Assembly: GCA_023388235.1 (NCBI GenBank)
Contig: JAEWGQ010000131.1
Coordinates: forward strand, 1-5,301
Source of the DNA: Actinomycetes bacterium
GTDB taxonomy: Bacteria > Actinomycetota > Actinomycetes > Actinomycetales > Cellulomonadaceae
Reading direction: 5' to 3'
Length of the DNA: 5,301 nucleotides
Position numbers and translations under genes: made by a program. A model generated the notes under the pieces. It saw only the letters and a program-made list of their open reading frames with translations. It made no database searches and was not told where the DNA came from. This document shows, piece by piece, positions 1-5,301 of this stretch (positions are counted from its first letter, which is position 1; the number at the start of each line of letters is the position of its first letter).

Positions 1-1153
1 CCCCTGGCCGGACCTCGCGCCGCCCGCCTCCCGGTCGCGCCGCCGCCGCCGGGCACGGCTGCCCCTGGGCGTCGTCGCCGGCCTCGTCGTGGCCGCGTTC
101 GGCGCCGGCCTGCTCGGCGGGCTCGTCGGAGCGCGCGTGTCCGACGGGGACGACCACCTCGCGGACGCCGGGCTGCCCGCCGCGGTCGGCACCGGCGCCG
201 GGGACCGCGCGCCCGACAGCGTCGCCGGGATCGCGGCGACCGTGCTGCCGTCCGTCGTGTCGATCGAGTCCACGACGGCGGCCGGGTCCGCCACCGGGTC
301 GGGCCTCGTGCTCCGGCAGGACGGCTACATCCTCACGAACCACCACGTCGTGGCCGGCTCCGACGAGGCCGGCGCGACGCTGGTCGTCCTGTTCGCGGAC
401 GGCTCGCAGGAGCCGGCGAGCGTCGTGGGCAGCACCCCGGACTACGACCTCGCGGTGCTCAAGGTCGAGGTCACCGGCCTCACGCCCCTCGCGCTCGGCG
501 ACTCCGACCAGGTGCAGGTGGGCGACCCGGTCGTGGCGGTCGGCGCCCCGCTCGGCCTCGCCGGCACCGTCACGTCCGGCATCGTGAGCGCCCTCAACCG
601 CCCGGTCGCCGCAGGCGACGGCACGGACTCCACCGCGTTCATCAACGCGATCCAGACCGACGCGGCGATCAACCCCGGCAACTCCGGCGGCCCGCTGGTG
701 AACGCCGCGGGCGAGGTCGTCGGCATCAACTCCGCGATCGCGCAGCCCCCGGGCGCCGGCGTCACCGGCGGCGGCAGCATCGGCCTCGGGTTCGCGATCC
801 CGTCCAACCAGGCGCGGCGCACCGCGGAGCAGCTCATCGAGACCGGCCGGGCCACGTACCCCGTGATCGGCGCGATGCTCGACACCCGGTACACCGGCGA
901 GGGCGTGCGGGTGGCCGAGGAGTCGCAGCAGGGGCAGTCCCCGGTGACCCCGGACGGTCCCGCCGACCGCGCCGGCATCCGGCCCGGGGACGTCATCCTC
1001 GCCATCGAGGGCCGCCCGGTCACGCAGCCGGACGAGCTCATCGTCGCGATCCGCGCGCGCACCCCGGGCGAGGCGGTGCAGCTGCGCGTGCGCGGTGCCG
1101 ACGGCGGGGAGCGGGACGTGCGGGTCGTGCTCGACGAGTCCGCCCAGGGCTGA
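1..1153 (+). CDS. htrA: HtrA/DegP-like trypsin-family serine protease with PDZ domain, 5'-truncated by the window edge
   Basis: Envelope protease and chaperone of the S1C family, expected to degrade or refold misfolded exported proteins outside the membrane. The frame (codons from base 2) is open to the left edge and has no credible start, so the true start lies upstream. A GTG at 89 falls inside the membrane segment and is not the start. A run of arginines (32-58) precedes one hydrophobic segment (about 59-133), which predicts N-in topology with the protease domain outside. The triad is visible: His in ILTNHHVV (codon 344-346), Asp in DYDLAVLKV (codon 446-448) and Ser in NPGNSGGPL (codon 683-685). 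A PDZ domain follows (about 856-1140, with GPADRAGIRPGDVIL). The stop is TGA 1151-1153. tatB lies 101 bp downstream. I recall the same htrA-tatB order in M. tuberculosis, behind sigE-rseA. The family and all catalytic residues are clear; the exact paralogue (PepD/HtrA/DegP name) is not. Confidence 0.93.
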   Translation, partial: PWPDLAPPASRSRRRRRARLPLGVVAGLVVAAFGAGLLGGLVGARVSDGDDHLADAGLPAAVGTGAGDRAPDSVAGIAATVLPSVVSIESTTAAGSATGSGLVLRQDGYILTNHHVVAGSDEAGATLVVLFADGSQEPASVVGSTPDYDLAVLKVEVTGLTPLALGDSDQVQVGDPVVAVGAPLGLAGTVTSGIVSALNRPVAAGDGTDSTAFINAIQTDAAINPGNSGGPLVNAAGEVVGINSAIAQPPGAGVTGGGSIGLGFAIPSNQARRTAEQLIETGRATYPVIGAMLDTRYTGEGVRVAEESQQGQSPVTPDGPADRAGIRPGDVILAIEGRPVTQPDELIVAIRARTPGEAVQLRVRGADGGERDVRVVLDESAQG

Positions 1154-1210
1154 CGACCCACCCCGGGGCCCGCGCCTGCCCGGCCCGGCGCCGCCCGGCG
1201 CCCTGGGTCG
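1154..1210 (+). terminator. Candidate structured terminator after htrA
   Basis: Immediately after the htrA stop, CGACCCA (1154-1160) is the perfect reverse complement of TGGGTCG (1204-1210). Inside lie the palindrome CCCCGGGG (1161-1168) and a hairpin built from two GGCGCC blocks (1187-1192 and 1197-1202, 4-nt loop). There is no U tract, which is common in high-GC actinobacteria, so a terminator role is inferred from position and structure only. Confidence 0.35.
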
Positions 1211-1242
1211 GAAGGCCGGTGGGACCCGCCCCCGCCGGGCGG

Positions 1243-1248
1243 TAGCCT
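1243..1248 (+). promoter_or_regulatory. -10 element of a probable leaderless tatB promoter
   Basis: TAGCCT fits the actinobacterial TANNNT -10 motif and ends exactly 6 nt before the GTG at 1255. That would place the transcription start at the start codon itself. No Shine-Dalgarno sequence lies between them, and I see no convincing -35 hexamer. Confidence 0.6.
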
Positions 1249-1254
1249 GGTCGG

Positions 1255-3396
<2,142 letters not shown>

Positions 3397-3401
3397 CGCC
3401 G

Positions 3402-3423
3402 CCGGGGGCACCGACGCCCCCGG
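3402..3423 (+). terminator. Candidate hairpin terminator after the trpS-2H operon
   Basis: CCGGGGGC (3402-3409) and GCCCCCGG (3416-3423) form a perfect 8-bp GC stem around the 6-nt loop ACCGAC. It starts 5 nt after the stop codon. There is no U tract. Position and symmetry support a terminator or 3'-end stabilising hairpin. Confidence 0.55.
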
Positions 3424-3475
3424 GGGGCACGGGACCGCAGGTCACGCCCGGGATGCCGGTCGGCCCGCGTCCTCC

Positions 3476-3481
3476 TAGGGT
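3476..3481 (+). promoter_or_regulatory. -10 element of a probable leaderless yihY promoter
   Basis: TAGGGT matches TANNNT and ends exactly 6 nt before the ATG at 3488, as at tatB and trpS. The intervening cgcctc has no Shine-Dalgarno character. This spacing is the main reason for choosing ATG 3488 as the start of the membrane protein gene. Confidence 0.6.
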
Positions 3482-3487
3482 CGCCTC

Positions 3488-4516
3488 ATGGGAGTCCCGG
3501 CCGAACCGCGAGGAGCCGGGCGCGCGCACGCCGGCGTGAGCACGACCGACGACCTCGCCGCCGGGGCCCGCCGCGACATCGGCGCCCGCGCCTACCCGGG
3601 CGGGTTCGCCGGCGTGGTCGCGCGGGTCAAGGCCCTGCTCGGCTGGTGGCAGCGCACCCGGCCCGCCCGGGCGAACGCGCGCTTCGGGTCGGCGGGCGGC
3701 GGCGTGCTCACGGGCGGCATCGCCTACGCGACGATCTTCTCGCTGTTCGCCGGGCTGACCATCGGGTACACGGTCTTCATGGCCGTGCTCGGCAGGAACG
3801 AGCAGCTGCGGCAGACGGTCCTGGAGACCATCGACGCCAACCTGCCCGGGCTCGTCAAGACCAGCGCCGACTCGAAGGGCCTCATCGACCCCGACACGCT
3901 GCACCTCAGCACGGGCGTCGGGATCGCGGGCATCGTCGCCGCGGTCGTGCTGCTCGTCAGCGCCATCTCCGCGATGGCCGCCACGCGCACCGCCGTCCGC
4001 GCGATGTTCGCCGACACCGGCCCCGCGGGCAACGTCGTCGCCGGCAAGCTCCGCGAGCTCGGGGGCTTCGTCGGCATCGGGCTCGCCATCCTCGTGTCCG
4101 CGGCGCTCACGCTCGCCTCGACCACCGCCGCCGACTGGGCGCTCGGCACGGTCGGGCTCTCCGGGTCCGTGCTCGGCTCGGTGGTGCTGCGCGTCGTCGG
4201 CCTGGCGGTGGCGTTCGTCGTCGACGCCGGGACGTTCGCGCTGATCGTGGTGGTCCTCGCGGGGGAGCGCCCCGCCTGGCGGGACCTGCGGCAGGGGATG
4301 CTCGTGGCGGCCGTCGGCCTCGGCGTCGTGCGGTTCCTCGGGACGTCCGTCGTCGCGGGGTCCGCGGGGCGCAACGCGCTGCTGCAGTCGTTCACGGTCA
4401 TCATCACGCTGCTGGTGTGGGTCAACCTCATCGCGCGCATCGTGCTGCTCGCCGCGGCCTGGACCGCCGACCCCCCGCCCCCGGAGCCCGCCGACCCGGA
4501 GCCCGCCACGCCCTGA
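3488..4516 (+). CDS. YihY/virulence factor BrkB (YhjD-like) family inner-membrane protein
   Basis: The 342-residue protein has about six hydrophobic segments (roughly residues 72-100, 143-166, 191-213, 231-257, 268-290 and 302-325). This is the YihY/BrkB/YhjD arrangement. Family-like features include the N-terminal GGIAYATIFSLFAGLTIGYT segment and the terminal segment ending in LLVWVNLIARIVLLAAAW. The first ~70 residues are hydrophilic and cytoplasmic, and the tail is Pro/Glu/Asp-rich. The family's biochemical role is poorly settled: it was once annotated as RNase BN, which is not supported, and YhjD has been linked to lipopolysaccharide export in E. coli. I therefore assign no reaction. GTG at 3536 (giving MSTTDDLAAG) is an in-frame alternative start, but ATG 3488 is better placed after a -10 element. 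I recall trpS next to a YihY-type gene in M. tuberculosis as well, so the pairing may be ancestral. A hairpin follows 4 nt after the stop. Confidence 0.85.
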   Translation: MGVPAEPRGAGRAHAGVSTTDDLAAGARRDIGARAYPGGFAGVVARVKALLGWWQRTRPARANARFGSAGGGVLTGGIAYATIFSLFAGLTIGYTVFMAVLGRNEQLRQTVLETIDANLPGLVKTSADSKGLIDPDTLHLSTGVGIAGIVAAVVLLVSAISAMAATRTAVRAMFADTGPAGNVVAGKLRELGGFVGIGLAILVSAALTLASTTAADWALGTVGLSGSVLGSVVLRVVGLAVAFVVDAGTFALIVVVLAGERPAWRDLRQGMLVAAVGLGVVRFLGTSVVAGSAGRNALLQSFTVIITLLVWVNLIARIVLLAAAWTADPPPPEPADPEPATP

Positions 4517-4520
4517 CCCC

Positions 4521-4539
4521 GCGCGGCCCGGGGCCGCGC
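4521..4539 (+). terminator. Candidate hairpin terminator after yihY
   Basis: GCGCGGCC (4521-4528) and GGCCGCGC (4532-4539) form a perfect 8-bp stem with a 3-nt loop, beginning 4 nt after the TGA. No U tract follows. It probably ends or trims the yihY transcript before the repeat array. I see nothing else supportable between 4540 and 4599. Confidence 0.55.
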
Positions 4540-4599
4540 CCGGCTGCGCGCTGGTCGGCTCGGCCTGACCGCCGTCCCCCACCCGCGTACCCGCCCGGG

Positions 4600-4659
4600 C
4601 GTGAGGGGAGGTTCCTGCCCGGACACGCCGTGCGTGTCGGGCACAACGCTCCCCTCACG
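4600..4659. repeat. Palindrome copy 1 of 4
   Basis: The outer arms CGTGAGGGGAG (4600-4610) and CTCCCCTCACG (4649-4659) pair perfectly over 11 bp. The inner arms pair as TGCCCG+ACACGC with GCGTGT+CGGGCA, with one bulged G and the 3-nt loop CGT. Compared with copy 4 it has T to C at 4614, T instead of C in the loop, and CAC instead of CAG at 4642-4644. The last change creates a mismatch and shortens the inner stem. Confidence 0.9.
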
Positions 4660-4761
4660 GGGAGGTCGGGCGCCCCGCGCGTCCGGGGACGGGCCGCAGT
4701 CTGCCGAGGCGTGCCGGGGCGGTCCGCGCGCGTGCCCGCGAGCGGGGACAGCCCTCCCGTT

Positions 4762-4821
4762 CCTGAGGGGAGGTCTCTGCCCGGACACGCCGCGCGTGTC
4801 GGGCAGAACGCTCCCCTCACG
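4762..4821. repeat. Palindrome copy 2 of 4
   Basis: The left outer arm reads CCTGAGGGGAG, with G to C at 4763, so one outer pair is lost. The right arm CTCCCCTCACG (4811-4821) is unchanged. The inner stem is like copy 4 apart from T to C at 4775, near the internal loop. The loop is CGC. Confidence 0.9.
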
Positions 4822-4924
4822 GGGGAGGCCGGGCGCCCGGCGCGTCCGGGCACGGGCTGCAGGCTGCGCGAGGCGTGCCCGGGCGGTCCGCGCGCGTGCC
4901 CTCGAGCGGGACTGCCCTCCCGTT

Positions 4925-4984
4925 CGTGACAGGAGGTTTCTGCCCGGACGCGCCGTGCGTGTCGGGCAGAACGCTCCCCTCACG
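4925..4984. repeat. Palindrome copy 3 of 4, left arm degraded
   Basis: The left outer arm reads CGTGACAGGAG (4925-4935): GG has become CA, which breaks two adjacent outer pairs. The right arm (4974-4984) is intact. The inner left arm has ACGCGC instead of ACACGC, which would pair through one G-U wobble in RNA. The loop is CGT. Confidence 0.9.
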
Positions 4985-5087
4985 GGGGAGGTGGGACGCC
5001 CGGCGCGTCCGGGGACGGGCCGCAGGCTGCCGAGGCGTGCCGGGGCGGTCCGCGCGCGTGCCCGCGAGCGGGGACTGCCCTCCCGTT

Positions 5088-5147
5088 CGTGAGGGGAGGT
5101 TTCTGCCCGGACACGCCGCGCGTGTCGGGCAGAACGCTCCCCTCACG
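5088..5147. repeat. Palindrome copy 4 of 4, most perfect copy
   Basis: Pairing by position: 5088-5098 with 5137-5147 (11 bp), a 2x2 internal loop, 5101-5109 with 5126-5134 (9 bp), a bulged G at 5110, 5111-5116 with 5120-5125 (6 bp), and loop CGC. The total is 26 base pairs in 60 nt. This copy is not followed by the spacer or by the GGGGAGG that follows the other three, so it marks the end of the array. Confidence 0.92.
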
Positions 5148-5149
5148 AG

Positions 5150-5208
5150 GCCGGACGGGCGCCGGCATCCTCGGCCCGCGCGGTCGGCTGGCACCCGGCC
5201 CGTCCGGC
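5150..5208. repeat. Separate 11-bp inverted repeat after the array
   Basis: GCCGGACGGGC (5150-5160) and GCCCGTCCGGC (5198-5208) are perfect reverse complements around a 37-nt centre. The sequence is unrelated to the 60-nt palindromes. It could be a bidirectional terminator between yihY and whatever gene lies to the right, or a protein-binding dyad. In sequence this GC-rich, an 11-bp dyad over this distance could also be chance. Confidence 0.45.
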
Positions 5209-5230
5209 AGGCGGCGCGCACGCCGGGAAA

Positions 5231-5301
5231 GGGCGGCGAGGGCGGGACACGCCGGTGCGCGGCGAGGGCGCGACACGACGGTGGGCGGCGAGGGCGGGAC
5301 A
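5231..5301. repeat. 26-bp tandem repeat, 2.7 copies, continuing past the right edge
   Basis: Units lie at 5231-5256, 5257-5282 and 5283-5301 (19 nt, cut by the window). All share GCGGCGAGGGCG, then GACA, and the two complete units end in CGGT. Units 1 and 3 are identical over the 19 nt available; unit 2 differs from unit 1 by three substitutions (positions 5258, 5271 and 5277). A 26-bp period is not divisible by three, so it does not encode a peptide repeat. The true copy number is unknown because the array runs off the window. Confidence 0.8.

Larger units (their letters stand above)
4600..5147. repeat. Tandem array of four long palindromes with three conserved spacers (~163-bp unit)
   Basis: A unit of one 60-nt imperfect palindrome plus a 102-103-nt spacer recurs with palindrome starts at 4600, 4762, 4925 and 5088 (steps of 162, 163 and 163). 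The array ends with a palindrome that lacks a spacer. The spacers (4660-4761, 4822-4924, 4985-5087) are also alike; all end in CCCTCCCGTT, and the first and third are closest to each other. The step is not a multiple of three, so the same DNA is read in a different frame in each unit, and open frames on both strands reflect GC bias. The sequence holds no transposase, no -10 motif and no gene that I can support. Function unknown: REP/BIME-like intergenic element, tandem terminator, protein-binding array and structured RNA are all possible. Confidence 0.93.

Noticed and set aside
89..91. GTG at 89 as the start of htrA
   Set aside because: It would begin inside the hydrophobic anchor and discard the arginine-rich flank. 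The frame stays open to base 2, so the gene starts left of the window.
4600..5147. CRISPR array
   Set aside because: Repeats of 60 nt with ~103-nt spacers are outside the usual CRISPR range, and the spacers are near-copies of one another. No cas gene is present.
4601..5276. Open frames of 98-163 codons across the repeat array on both strands, with apparent peptide repeats such as SGRTLPSRG
   Set aside because: The 162-163-bp period shifts frame in each unit, open frames occur in several frames on both strands, and no start signal is present. The peptide repetition is only the DNA repeat being translated.
4600..5301. Insertion sequence, MITE, retron, telomere or origin
   Set aside because: There is no transposase or reverse transcriptase in the window and no clear terminal repeats with target duplications. 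I see no parS-like or DnaA-box cluster. The palindromes do not resemble Streptomyces telomere sequences that I can recall. A MITE/REP origin stays possible but is not shown.

Overview
The window is very GC-rich, and nearly all third codon positions in the real genes are G or C. Gene content and order point to a high-GC actinomycete. A Cellulomonas-like member of the Micrococcales is my best guess from general resemblance; no search was run.

Layout, all genes on the + strand: (1) The 3' part of a membrane-anchored HtrA/DegP-type serine protease with a PDZ domain (1-1153); its start lies left of the window. (2) A TatB-like Sec-independent translocase subunit (1255-1704). htrA followed by tatB is also the order I recall from the sigE-rseA-htrA-tatB locus of Mycobacterium tuberculosis, so the left part is a cell-envelope quality-control and export cluster. 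(3) trpS, tryptophanyl-tRNA synthetase (1769-2791). (4) A 2H phosphoesterase ('2'-5' RNA ligase' family) whose ATG overlaps the trpS stop in ATGA (2788-3396). (5) A YihY/BrkB/YhjD-type polytopic membrane protein (3488-4516). (6) A gene-free 785-bp right end (4517-5301) full of structured repeats.

Three genes (tatB, trpS, yihY) have no Shine-Dalgarno sequence. Each has a -10-like hexamer ending exactly 6 nt before the start codon, the geometry expected for leaderless mRNAs in actinobacteria. Candidate GC-rich hairpin terminators, without U tracts, follow htrA, the RNA-ligase-family gene and yihY. The transcription units are therefore probably htrA(+upstream), tatB, trpS-ligT and yihY.

The least ordinary part is 4600-5147. 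Four 60-nt imperfect palindromes, each able to form a 26-bp hairpin, recur every 162-163 bp and are separated by three conserved ~103-bp spacers. The period is not a multiple of three, so the array is not a protein repeat. Its arms can also pair with the spacer ends, giving mutually exclusive hairpins. A smaller inverted repeat (5150-5208) and a 26-bp tandem repeat running off the right edge (5231-5301) follow. I can assign no function to this repeat region. It could be a REP/BIME-like intergenic element, a tandem terminator, or a structured RNA.
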